Origin: CAYFMP01 sp964344215
GTDB lineage: Bacteria; Pseudomonadota; Alphaproteobacteria; Rhodospirillales; Casp-alpha2
Length of the DNA: 9,052 nucleotides
NCBI GenBank assembly: GCA_964344215.1
Contig: CAYFMP010000111.1
Span: forward strand, 1-9,052
Direction: 5' to 3'
The notes beneath the pieces are model-generated. The model had not been told where the DNA came from. It saw only the letters and a list, made by a program, of their open reading frames with translations, and made no database searches. Position 1 is the first letter of the stretch, and each line of letters opens with the position of its first letter. Shown one piece after another: positions 1 through 6,919 of this stretch. The position numbers and the translations under genes are program-made.

Positions 1-2
1 AT

Positions 3-194
3 CTACGTCTGTGCCGCCATCATCAATTCAAGATGATTCTCAACAGACCCTAGAGCGCCAGCCGCAACTCCCGCACCCACCACAGCAACCAAAGGAGCCA
101 CCACCGGAGCCGCCGATGCAGCAGCAGCACTTAGGGCACTGACAACCGCAGCCGTGCTTCCGATAGCTACATTGGCCTCGTTGGAATACTTCAT
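3..194 (-). CDS. Small Ala/Gly-rich hydrophobic protein, 63 aa, unknown function
   Basis: A complete small ORF runs from ATG to TAG. A good Shine-Dalgarno sequence (CAGGA, then a 5-nt spacer TAAAT) precedes the ATG, which supports real translation. The first nine residues are polar (MKYSNEANV). A long Ala/Val/Gly stretch follows, about residues 10-48, with small-xxx-small spacing (GAGVAAGALG) that suits packed transmembrane or amphipathic helices. The tail is SVENHLELMMAAQT. It starts 17 nt after the stop of the interrupted small gene at 212-514, on the same strand, so the two probably share a transcript. I do not recognise the family. A leaderless membrane-active peptide, a holin-like protein or a toxin component are possible by composition only. 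The strong Ala bias could also reflect a fast-evolving orphan. Confidence 0.6.
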   Translation of the reverse strand: MKYSNEANVAIGSTAAVVSALSAAAASAAPVVAPLVAVVGAGVAAGALGSVENHLELMMAAQT

Positions 195-211
195 ATTTAT
201 CCTGCCGATTA

Positions 212-514
212 CTACTTTTTTCCGAATGCTGACAAAATGCCAGTAAGACCCAGTCCAGCCAAGGTTGCGTCCGATGCAGACTGTGGACTAACAAGAACTA
301 ATACAATCCCAGCCCCAATTCCAGAGGATACCAGCATATCCCCAAATACCTTGACCGGGCCATTCATGTTTGCGCCCATCGCGGTAAAAACCGAAAAGGG
401 CGTGTGCCCGTTTAAGCGATTTAATACATAGAGAACAAAGGCACCAAAACCAGCGCCCTAAAACGTGTTTGTTGAAGCCCAGAAAGGCGCACAAATAGGG
501 CAAATTTCATCCAT
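212..514 (-). pseudogene. Small two-helix membrane protein gene with in-frame TAG at codon 19
   Basis: Reading from the ATG at 514, which has AAGG and a 7-nt spacer upstream, gives 18 codons (MDEICPICAPFWASTNTF). A TAG follows at 458-460. The same frame then stays open for 81 codons to tandem stops TAG TAA at 209-214. The part after the TAG looks like a genuine membrane protein. It has a hydrophobic segment (GAGFGAFVLYVLNRL), a Gly/Asn-rich link (TAMGANMNGPVKVFGD), a second hydrophobic helix (GIGAGIVLVLV) and a basic end (LSAFGKK). A -1 change in the GGG at the same spot would instead join it to the overlapping frame ending NKHVLG. Explanations are a nonsense mutation or frameshift, a sequencing error, or stop-codon readthrough. 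If translation starts internally, an intact 55-residue protein (212-379, MGANMNGPVK...) remains, though no good ribosome site precedes it. No family was recognised. Confidence 0.45.
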
Positions 515-599
515 ATTGGCCCTTCAAATCGGGTGTTGGAGTTGGAAGAACTATCATAACGTGTATAAGTGCTCAAGCACCTTTTGGTTTTAGGGCGCT
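452..599. repeat. 13-bp perfect inverted repeat, arms 135 nt apart
   Basis: AGCGCCCTAAAAC at 452-464 recurs as its exact reverse complement GTTTTAGGGCGCT at 587-599. The left arm contains the in-frame TAG of the small gene, and the right arm lies upstream of that gene's ribosome site. Beyond the arms the similarity fades, although both flanks carry a CCAAAA run. Possible roles are ends of a decayed mobile element or a long-range RNA stem; neither is shown. Confidence 0.4.
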
Positions 600-743
600 T
601 TACCTTGCTCTCCTCCGTAGGCCTTCTCGGTTTCGGCAGCGTCTTGAGTACCCTTCTCAACACCTCTCTCCCGCGCTGGGCGGGCGGCGGTAACTTCGGC
701 TAGGCGTCCAGGCCTCCCACCTACGCGGGGGCGACGACGCTCC
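515..743. other. Intergenic segment between cckA 3' end and the small-gene pair
   Basis: This 229-nt stretch follows the cckA stop codon on the minus strand. It holds a REP-like palindrome (703-731), a 5-bp stem with a 5-nt loop (CCCGC 670-674 with GCGGG 680-684), a short palindrome GTGCTCAAGCAC (569-580) and the right arm of the 13-bp inverted repeat. No stem is followed by a convincing T-run on the minus strand, so I see no clear intrinsic terminator for cckA. An 80-codon GTG-initiated frame at 421-663 is present, but it overlaps the small gene and shows no domain, so it is not called. Confidence 0.5.
703..731. repeat. REP-like palindromic element
   Basis: On the minus strand the segment reads CCCCCGCGTAGGTGGG followed by AGGCCTGGACGCC. 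It forms a stem CCCGC/GTGGG with one G-U pair around a 4-nt loop. This resembles the extragenic CCCGCG-N-AGGCGGG...CCTGGA type of palindrome scattered through many proteobacterial genomes. It lies 13 nt past the cckA stop, a typical place for such elements, where it could protect the transcript 3' end. Copy number cannot be judged from one window. Confidence 0.45.
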
Positions 744-3281
744 CTACTCCATCACCTCCTTGACCTTGGAAGCCAAGCCTTTCAGCGTGAACGGCTTTTC
801 CAGGAAGTGGATGGTGGCGTCGCGCTCGATCTCGTCTCTGAACACGTCCTCGGCATAGCCCGACATCAGGATCACCTTGACCTCGGGCAACTCGTGGCGG
901 ACCAGGTTGACCAGGGTGTGGCCGTCCATGCCCGGCATGATGACGTCGGAGATGATGAGGTCGATGGCCTTGTCGGAGCCGTTGATGACGTCGAGCGCCC
1001 CCTCGCCGTTGTCGGCTTCCAGGACCGTGTAGCCCTTGTTGCGGAGCGCCCGGGCTCCGAACATGCGGACCGCTTCCTCGTCCTCGACCAGCAGCACCGT
1101 GCCCTGTCCGGTGAGGTCGGTGGCGGCCGGCGGCGCGGCCGGTTCGGTTGGCGCGGCGGCAGCCGGTTCGGCGTCTTCGGCGACGATCGCCGCGTCGTAG
1201 GCGCGCCGCGCCTCGGCGTACTCGGGAAGATAGATGCTGAACGTGGTGCCCTGGCCGGGCGCCGAATCGACGAAGATGTAGCCGTCCGATTGATGGACGA
1301 TGCCGTAGACGGTGGAAAGCCCCAGTCCGGTGCCGGCGCCGACCTCCTTGGTCGAGAAGAACGGCTCGAAGATGCGCCCCAGGTTCTCCTTGGCGATGCC
1401 GGTACCGGTGTCGGCCACTTCGATCAGCACGTAAGCCCCGGCCGGCAGCAGATCGGCGCCGCGCTGGTCCGGGGTGTCGATTTGGGCGGCCGACGTGCGG
1501 ATGGTCAAAGACCCGCCGCCGGGCATGGCGTCGCGGGCGTTGACGGCGAGGTTGATGATGACCTGATCGAACTGGCCGCGGTCGGCCAGCACCGCCGGCA
1601 GCTCGCCACCGTGCTCGATCTGCAGCTCGACGGTCTCGCCGATCAGGCGGCCGAGCAAGTTGGAGAGCTCGTTCAGGGCCTCGGTGACGTCGAGCCGGAC
1701 CGGCTCCAGGGACTGCTTGCGCGAAAAGGCCAGCAACTGGCGGACCAGGTTGGTGGCGCGGTTGGCGTTCTGACGGATCTGCTGGATGTCGGCGAACGAC
1801 GGATCGTCCGGTCCGTGGCGATCGAGCAAAAGGTCGGAAAACCCGATCATGGCGGTCAGCAGGTTGTTGAAGTCGTGCGCCACGCCGCCGGCCAACTGGC
1901 CGACCGCCTGCATCTTCTGGGCCTGGGTGAACTGCACTTCGAGGTCCTTGTGCTCGGTGGTGTCGATGAAATGCAGGACCAGGCCGGAGACCTCCCCCTC
2001 GGCGTCCTCCATGTGGCTGGCGTACAGCGAGGCGGCCAGTTCGCGACCGCCCGAGGCCGGCATCCGCACGTCCATGTGGGCGGCCTTGGCCGCCCCCATG
2101 ACGATCTTCGACAAGCCGGCCGACACCTCGCCGCGGTCCTCGACGGCGATACGGTCCTCGAAGGGGCGGCCGACGATCTCGCCGCGATGCTCGCCGATCA
2201 GCCGCAGAAAGGCGCGGTTACAATCGGCGATCCGCCCGTCGAGATCGAGCAGCGCGATGCCGACCGGCGCCTCGTCGTACAGCCAGTGCAGGCGCTCGGG
2301 CGAGTCGACGGCCACCGTCGCCGTCTCTTCCTCGGCCGCTTGGCTCGGCATGCCGGCGGCCGGATCGCGCCACATGAAATCGCGCAGCACGACGGAGCGG
2401 GTGTAGGCGACGTCGCCGGCCTCGTCGTCGCACTGCGATTGCTCGAGAGCGGCCGGAAAGGTCCGCCCCTCGGCGTCGCGCAGGATCAGATCGGTTTCCG
2501 ATTCGGCCTCGGCCACGAAATCGGCGAACGGCCGTCCGACCAGGCGTTCCGGCGGCGCGCCCAGCCAGCGGGCCAGGGTCTGGTTGACGAACAGCATCAC
2601 CCCTTCGCCGTCGGCCGAGAAGAAACCGGCCGGCAGCAGGTCGAGGAAATCGGCCAGGCGGCCTTCCTCGGCGCGGCGCACCTGGTCGAGCTCGTGGCGG
2701 GCGGTGATGTCCTCGATGCGCCAGACGGCGCTGCCGCGGGCGTCCGCCTTGGCGGCAAGAGGCTGTACCGTCAAGCGCCGCCATTCGACGGCGTCGGGGC
2801 CGGCGCGGATAGCGATCTCGGCGTGGTCCTCGCCGCCGTCGCGGCCGACCGCGACCAGCCGCCGGAACTCGTCCAACGCCGGGCCCTCCGTCAATCCCTT
2901 GGCGACGGCGTCCAAGGATTGCGGGGGGTCGAGGGGGCCGGGCGACGGCAACAGTCGAAGCGCGGCCGGGTTGGCATACAGGAAGCGCCCCGCCGGGTCG
3001 GTCAGCACGATGCCTTCGGCGCTGACCTCGGCGCCGGCCCGGAGCAGGGCGGCGGCCGGATCGACGCCGCCGCCGCGGCCGACCGCCCACGCCGCGATCA
3101 CCAGGCAAACGAGCGCCATGCCGCCGAACGCAGCCGCCAAGGCTGGCGCCCAAGGGTGGTCCCATTGCACGGTGAGCAGCAGGCCGCCCGAGATGCAGGC
3201 CAGCGTCGCCCAGAATCCGGGCCTGGCCGTCAACGGCGGCGGTTCGACGGCGTCTGTGCTGTACTTCGCGGTGTCGCCCAT
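744..3281 (-). CDS. cckA: CckA-type hybrid sensor histidine kinase
   Basis: An 845-residue membrane hybrid kinase. Two transmembrane helices (about 23-40 and 46-68) are followed by three PAS-like segments (about 80-175, 205-300 and 330-445). The HisKA domain has its phospho-acceptor at His469 in GGVAHDFNNLLTAMIGFSDL, which is very close to the CckA signature. The ATPase domain shows an N box (NLAVNARDAM, Asn581), a G1 box (DTGTGI, Asp624) and a G2 box (GTGLGLSTVYGIV). After an Ala/Pro-rich linker (about 700-720) comes a receiver domain with acidic LVEDEE, phospho-acceptor Asp779 (LIISDVIMPGMDG) and Lys829. In alphaproteobacteria CckA phosphorylates or dephosphorylates the phosphotransferase ChpT, and through it CtrA and CpdR. 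The start is preceded by GGGGGCAGA. It lies 60 nt downstream of flhB on the same strand, so co-transcription is likely. Caulobacter CckA is shorter, with fewer PAS domains. Confidence 0.9.
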   Translation of the reverse strand: MGDTAKYSTDAVEPPPLTARPGFWATLACISGGLLLTVQWDHPWAPALAAAFGGMALVCLVIAAWAVGRGGGVDPAAALLRAGAEVSAEGIVLTDPAGRFLYANPAALRLLPSPGPLDPPQSLDAVAKGLTEGPALDEFRRLVAVGRDGGEDHAEIAIRAGPDAVEWRRLTVQPLAAKADARGSAVWRIEDITARHELDQVRRAEEGRLADFLDLLPAGFFSADGEGVMLFVNQTLARWLGAPPERLVGRPFADFVAEAESETDLILRDAEGRTFPAALEQSQCDDEAGDVAYTRSVVLRDFMWRDPAAGMPSQAAEEETATVAVDSPERLHWLYDEAPVGIALLDLDGRIADCNRAFLRLIGEHRGEIVGRPFEDRIAVEDRGEVSAGLSKIVMGAAKAAHMDVRMPASGGRELAASLYASHMEDAEGEVSGLVLHFIDTTEHKDLEVQFTQAQKMQAVGQLAGGVAHDFNNLLTAMIGFSDLLLDRHGPDDPSFADIQQIRQNANRATNLVRQLLAFSRKQSLEPVRLDVTEALNELSNLLGRLIGETVELQIEHGGELPAVLADRGQFDQVIINLAVNARDAMPGGGSLTIRTSAAQIDTPDQRGADLLPAGAYVLIEVADTGTGIAKENLGRIFEPFFSTKEVGAGTGLGLSTVYGIVHQSDGYIFVDSAPGQGTTFSIYLPEYAEARRAYDAAIVAEDAEPAAAAPTEPAAPPAATDLTGQGTVLLVEDEEAVRMFGARALRNKGYTVLEADNGEGALDVINGSDKAIDLIISDVIMPGMDGHTLVNLVRHELPEVKVILMSGYAEDVFRDEIERDATIHFLEKPFTLKGLASKVKEVME

Positions 3282-3341
3282 TCTGCCCCCGGCTTCGCCT
3301 TTAGGGCTATAGTGCCGATGCCAGTGGCTAAAATCTATCCA

Positions 3342-4423
3342 CTAATGCGCAAGCTCGCCGCGCTGGCGCATGACGTAGCCGATGACCTCGGCCACCGCCT
3401 TGAAGTGCTCGGGCGGAATCTCCTCGTCGATCTCGACGGCGGCATACAGCGCCCGGGCCAGCGGCGCGTTCTCAACCAGCGGCACTTCGTTGGCCTCGGC
3501 GATCTCGCGGATGCGGAAGGCCAGATGATCGACGCCCTTGGCGACCACCACCGGCGCCGACATCTCTTCCATCCTGTAGGACAGCGCGACTGAGTAGTGG
3601 GTTGGGTTGGTGACGACGACATCGGCCTCCGGCACCGCCGCCATCATTCTCTGTTGGGCGCGTTCCATGCGCAGCTTGCGGATGCGGGCCTTGATCTGCG
3701 GGTCGCCCTCCTGCTGCTTGTGCTCGTCCTTGACCTCCTGCTTGCTCATCCGCATGTCCTTCAGGAAGCTGTATTTCTGAAAGACGAAGTCGGCAAACGC
3801 GATGGCGGTCATGACGCCGACGGTTCCGGCGAACATCAGAACGGCCAGGGTGTGGATGCGGTCCAGGGTAAAGACCAGTTCGATCTGCGGGATCAGTTCG
3901 ATGTCGTCGAGCATCGGGATGGCCAGCGAGAACGAGACGACGGCGACGGCCAGGAGCTTGAAGATACCCTTGAGGAATTCGACGATCGAGCGCATCGACA
4001 CCAGCCGCTTGACGCCCTTGACGAGCGACAGCTTGCTCCAGTCGGGTTTGACCTTCTCGCTCGACAGGAACAGGCCGAACTGGGCGATGTTCGAGAATAT
4101 CGATAGCAGGAACAGGGTCGCCATCAACGGTGTCAGGATCAAACCGACGTCGGCGACGACGTTGGCCATGACCAGGCGCAGGTGTTCGAAATCGACCGGA
4201 ACGGCGTCGGGGGTTTCGATGAACGGCAACACGGTTCGGCGCACCATGTCGGCGATCCACGGACCGGCGAACATCAACAGCCCGGTGGCGCCCATCAGGA
4301 TCGCCAGGCTCTTGATCTCCTGGGACTGGGCGACCTGCCCCCTTTTCCTGGCGTCGGCCAGTTTTTTGTCAGTCNNNNNNNNNNCGGATCTTCTGTCTTT
4401 GTTGCGTCGTCTTCTTCCGCCAT
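3342..4423 (-). CDS. flhB: FlhB, flagellar export switch protein (interrupted by an N gap)
   Basis: An inner-membrane subunit of the flagellar type III export apparatus that switches substrate class from rod/hook to filament. The N-terminus reads MAEEDDATKTEDP (ATG at 4421-4423, GAGGGGGCGGAG upstream). Ten N (4375-4384) follow, then TDKKLADARKRGQVAQSQE. Family members read KTEDPTEKKL without a break, so little or nothing is missing and the protein is about 356 residues, normal for FlhB. Four hydrophobic helices follow (roughly 36-52, 88-110, 140-162 and 182-205), then the charged linker and the cytoplasmic domain. The autocleavage motif NPTH is intact, encoded at 3597-3608, with 84 residues after it. 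Counted literally, the 10 N plus one flanking base break the frame, so automated callers may start the gene wrongly upstream, within fliR (up to about 4514). It follows fliR by 38 nt. Confidence 0.93.
4375..4384. other. Assembly gap (10 N) inside flhB
   Basis: Ten undetermined bases sit between the codons for ...TEDP and TDKKL... of FlhB. On the minus strand the left contig ends GATCCG and the right begins GACTGAC. Merging the shared terminal G gives GATCCGACTGAC, which encodes D-P-T-D, exactly the family consensus. The gap is therefore probably an arbitrary scaffold spacer with true length near zero. Confidence 0.9.
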
Positions 4424-4461
4424 CTCCGCCCCCTCGGCGCCTCAGCCCCGGTCCGGTCCGC

Positions 4462-5223
4462 TTACGGCAGGATGAACGCCGCGTAGCCTTCCGCGAACTC
4501 GCGCAGGAAGACAAGCAGGATGCCCGACACCGTCAGCGTCAGGATCCAGATCTGGACGCTGATCTGAATCGGCAGGCCGAAGAAAAACACCTGCAATTGC
4601 GGCATCAACCGGCCGAGCAGGCCGAGCCCGATGTAATAGACAAGCCCGACGACGACGAACGGAGTCGCCATCTGCAGGCCGAGCGCGAAGCTGTCGGCGA
4701 CGCGGCGCGCGATGACCTGCAGGAAGTCGCCGTGGGCGATGGCCTGGCCGGGAACGAACAGGGTATAGCTGTCGATCAGGGCGGCCAGCATCAGGTGATG
4801 GAGATCGGCGACGAAGACCAGGGTGACGCCGGCGGTGACCAGGAAGCCGGCCACGGTTGAACTCTGCTGTTCGGCGATCGGATCCTGGATCAGGGCATTG
4901 GCCATGGCCGAGGTCAGGGCGATCAGGGTGCCGGCCGTCTGCAGCGCCGACACCATGATTCGGGCCAGCGTTCCCAGAAAGGCACCGATCAGCATCTCGC
5001 CGCCGACCAGCAGCGCCAACCCGGCGACGGTGGCCGGCATCACCGGCAACTCGGCCGCCAGCACCGGGGCCAACATGAAACAGACGGCGATGGCGAGACC
5101 CAAGCGCATGCGCTGCGGTACGTAGGCAGCGCTGAAGCCCGGCATCAGGGTGAAGGCGGTGCCGACGCGGGTGAAGATCAACAGAACCCCGAAGATGTTG
5201 ATCGACAGCAGGTCGGCGAGCAT
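4462..5223 (-). CDS. fliR: FliR, flagellar export gate subunit
   Basis: A 253-residue polytopic inner-membrane protein of the FliR/SctT family, of usual length. It assembles with FliP and FliQ into the helical export gate inside the MS ring. Visible features are an N-terminal hydrophobic helix (INIFGVLLIFTRVGTAF), the motif FTLMPGFSAAYVPQRMRLGLA, a central segment (GGEMLIGAFLGTLARIMVSA) and FVADLHHLMLAALIDSY, which matches the conserved N/D-HH region. The C-terminal helices include VFFFGLPIQISV, close to the family's FF-GLP signature. The ATG has only a purine-rich CGGGG directly before it, so initiation may rely on coupling to fliQ, whose stop is 18 nt upstream. flhB follows after 38 nt, the common fliQ-fliR-flhB order. 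Confidence 0.95.
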   Translation of the reverse strand: MLADLLSINIFGVLLIFTRVGTAFTLMPGFSAAYVPQRMRLGLAIAVCFMLAPVLAAELPVMPATVAGLALLVGGEMLIGAFLGTLARIMVSALQTAGTLIALTSAMANALIQDPIAEQQSSTVAGFLVTAGVTLVFVADLHHLMLAALIDSYTLFVPGQAIAHGDFLQVIARRVADSFALGLQMATPFVVVGLVYYIGLGLLGRLMPQLQVFFFGLPIQISVQIWILTLTVSGILLVFLREFAEGYAAFILP

Positions 5224-5241
5224 CCCCGGTCAGCCGCCCGT

Positions 5242-5508
5242 TCAGCCGATCGTCGCCGTTCGCTCGAACAGCCGGGTGGCGAACTCGAGCACCGAGGTCA
5301 TCATGAAGGGCAGGAAGATGATGATGGCGACGAAGATGACCAGGATCTTCGGGACGAAGGTCAGGGTCATCTCCTGAATGGTGGTCAGCGCCTGGAACAG
5401 CGCGATCACCAGACCGATGAGCAGACCGGCCATCATGATCGGGCCGGCCACCTTGAGGACCACCCACATGGCTTCGCGGCCGATTTCGACAACGGCGGTT
5501 TCGGTCAT
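5242..5508 (-). CDS. fliQ: FliQ, flagellar export gate subunit
   Basis: An 88-residue protein, the family's standard size. It has two transmembrane hairpin helices (about 16-40 and 50-75). Family signatures are visible: GPIMMAGLLIGLVIALFQALTT, then IQEMTLTFVPKI, then FMMTSVLEFATRLFE. FliQ packs around the FliP5-FliR core to complete the export gate. The ATG is preceded by GAGGGCGCACG, a good ribosome site with 7-nt spacing. It lies 53 nt after fliE and 18 nt before fliR on the same strand. Confidence 0.96.
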   Translation of the reverse strand: MTETAVVEIGREAMWVVLKVAGPIMMAGLLIGLVIALFQALTTIQEMTLTFVPKILVIFVAIIIFLPFMMTSVLEFATRLFERTATIG

Positions 5509-5561
5509 CGTGCGCCCTCGCCAACAACGGTTCGAGACCGGGAGTATACAGCATCCGCCGC

Positions 5562-5879
5562 CTACATGGGCATCCGGATAATTTCCTTGTAGGCGTCGAG
5601 CACCTTGTCGCGGACCGCAACCACCGTCTGCAACGCCAACTCGGCCTCGGCGACCGCGGTCACCACCTGATTGATGTCGGCCCTATCGGCAATCCCGCGG
5701 ACTGAAAGCTCCTCGCTCTTCTCGCCGATCTTGACCGCTTCGTTGATGGCGCTCTTGACGAGGTCGGCGAACTCGTCGCCCTTGAGCGCGTCCTTCGGGG
5801 CCGGGGTCGCGGGCTGGCCGCTGGCGGCGCTGCGGTAGGCCTGGATGGCGTTGATGTAACCTTGGGCCGGTGTTGGCAT
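5562..5879 (-). CDS. fliE: FliE, MS-ring/rod adaptor protein
   Basis: A 105-residue protein of normal family length. FliE is an early export substrate that links the MS ring (FliF) to the proximal rod. The N-terminal third is variable (MPTPAQGYINAIQAYRSAAS, then Pro/Ala-rich). The conserved C-terminal region starts near FADLVKSAINEAV and contains INQVVTAVAEAELALQTVVA and VRDKVLDAYKEIIRMPM, which match the FliE family closely. AGGAG with a 6-nt spacer precedes the ATG. It lies 82 nt after flgC, in the common flgB-flgC-fliE order. Confidence 0.95.
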   Translation of the reverse strand: MPTPAQGYINAIQAYRSAASGQPATPAPKDALKGDEFADLVKSAINEAVKIGEKSEELSVRGIADRADINQVVTAVAEAELALQTVVAVRDKVLDAYKEIIRMPM

Positions 5880-5911
5880 CGGTGGCTCCTGTTTCCCGTT
5901 CTAGTTTGGCG

Positions 5912-5929
5912 GCCGGCGTAACGCCGAGC
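5912..5929 (-). promoter_or_regulatory. Intergenic hairpin between flgC and fliE
   Basis: On the minus strand GGCTCGGCG-TTA-CGCCGGCC can fold into an 8-bp stem with one bulged T and a 3-nt loop; the core is CGGCG/CGCCG at 5914-5926. No T-run follows, so it is not a classic terminator. It could be an mRNA processing or stability element that sets the ratio of rod proteins to FliE, which is inference. Confidence 0.35.
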
Positions 5930-5961
5930 CTGGTTTTCCCTGTTAACGGCCTTGGAGTCCG

Positions 5962-6372
5962 CTAACGCAACAGGTCGATGGTGCTCGATAGCATCGCCTT
6001 CGAGGCTTTGATGACGCTGAGGTTGGCTTCGTAGGAACGTTGCGCCTCACGCATGTCGGTCATCTCGATCAGCGTGTTGACATTGGGGGTCAGCACGTAG
6101 CCGTCCTGGTCGGCGGCCGGATGGTTGGGGTCGAACCGCCGGCCGAAATCGGAACGGTCCTGGCGGATCCTGTCGACGCGGACCGTATCGAGGCCGACGG
6201 CGCGGTCGAGTTCGTTCTTGAAGGTGACGATCTTGCGGCGGTAGGGCTGTCCGCCCGTATCCTGCGGCAACGAATCGGCGTTGGCGAGGTTCTCCGAGAT
6301 GACCCGGAGGCGGGCGCCCTGGGCGCGCATGCCGGCGCCGGATATGCGCATTGTCTTGATGATGTCGTCCAT
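5962..6372 (-). CDS. flgC: FlgC, proximal rod protein
   Basis: A 136-residue flagellar basal-body rod protein of usual length. The N-terminal rod motif is clear (MRISGAGMRAQGARLRVISENLANADS, residues 8-34). A central variable part contains PYRRKIVTFKNEL. The C-terminal rod domain is the conserved VNTLIEMTDMREAQRSYEANLSVIKASKAML (about 98-128). FlgC is exported by the type III apparatus and polymerises with FlgB and FlgF into the proximal rod. The ATG is preceded by GAGGT with an 8-nt spacer. It follows flgB by 27 nt. Confidence 0.96.
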   Translation of the reverse strand: MDDIIKTMRISGAGMRAQGARLRVISENLANADSLPQDTGGQPYRRKIVTFKNELDRAVGLDTVRVDRIRQDRSDFGRRFDPNHPAADQDGYVLTPNVNTLIEMTDMREAQRSYEANLSVIKASKAMLSSTIDLLR

Positions 6373-6399
6373 TCGTCGCTACCTCGTTCGGAAAGGGGT

Positions 6400-6804
6400 T
6401 TATCTGCGGTCGCCAAGCGCCATGCGCAGCATGTTGAGGTGTTTCTTGTAGAGGTTGGTGGTCAATTTGTGGCCGACGCTGGTTTCGCTCATCATCGCCA
6501 TCTGCTCTTCGAGCACCACCGAGTTGCCATTGGGCGCGGTCTCGTAGGGCTTCTTGACCTCGAATTCCTTGAAATCGGTCGCCCGTTTCGGGCTGGTCAG
6601 ATGGTTGGCCTGGGTGCTGGCCATCCGCAGGACGCTGTTCTGGCTGCGAAGAAGGTCCCTGAACCTGAAGGCCTGGATGTCCTTGGCCCGATACTCCGGC
6701 GTATCCGCGTTGGCGATGTTCTGGGCCAAGATCTCCTGGCGCTGCCCGAGCCAGTTGAGGCGTTTCTTGACGGCGCCGAATAGCGGAATGGTGTTCAGGT
6801 CCAT
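6400..6804 (-). CDS. flgB: FlgB, proximal rod protein
   Basis: A 134-residue flagellar basal-body rod protein and the first gene of the minus-strand operon. The chosen start gives MDLNTIPLFGAVKKRLNWLG, followed by the rod motif RQEILAQNIANADTPEYRAKDI (22-43), which matches FlgB N-termini. An in-frame extension to 6897 would add 31 Arg/Lys-rich residues unlike any rod protein, so it was not used. The C-terminal part is EEQMAMMSETSVGHKLTTNLYKKHLNMLRMALG. The ribosome site for this start is weak (an AAGG about 15 nt upstream). It reads away from the control region at 6805-7124, which holds CtrA-type boxes. Confidence 0.94.
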   Translation of the reverse strand: MDLNTIPLFGAVKKRLNWLGQRQEILAQNIANADTPEYRAKDIQAFRFRDLLRSQNSVLRMASTQANHLTSPKRATDFKEFEVKKPYETAPNGNSVVLEEQMAMMSETSVGHKLTTNLYKKHLNMLRMALGDRR

Positions 6805-6919
6805 GCCAGGGTAACGCCTTCTCTCTCTCTGTCCGCGTCTTTTTGCCTTGTCGGCTGCAGCCCGGCGTCTGGGCGCCGATTGCCTGTCGATTTCCAATGG
6901 GAATTATCTGCCGGGTTCC

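Noticed and set aside
40..294. Minus-strand frame with a Cys/Gly-rich tail
   Set aside because: The Cys-rich part is the frame-shifted reading of the Ala-rich 63-aa gene (GCN codons read as TGC). It lacks a ribosome site, and the overlapping gene has one.
510..561. 16-codon leader-like ORF (MIVLPTPTPDLKGQYG) ending over the small gene's start
   Set aside because: The stop overlaps the next ATG suggestively, but no ribosome site precedes it, and such short frames are common by chance.
569..590. Palindrome GTGCTCAAGCAC followed by CTTTTGGTTTT, like a plus-strand terminator
   Set aside because: The stem has only 4-5 bp, and there is no plus-strand gene upstream for it to end.
421..663. 80-codon GTG-initiated basic frame on the minus strand
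   Set aside because: It runs across the ribosome site and start of the small gene in another frame, changes character half way and shows no motif. It may be partly real, but I cannot support it.
807..3593. Very long plus-strand open frame of 928 codons
   Set aside because: It is antisense to cckA and the flhB 3' end. Long antisense frames are usual in such GC-rich DNA. Its translation is repetitive Asp/Gly/Val/Arg-rich with no domain.
6805..6897. N-terminal extension of flgB by 31 codons
   Set aside because: The extension is Arg/Lys-rich and unlike rod proteins, whereas MDLNTIPLF at 6804 fits FlgB N-termini.
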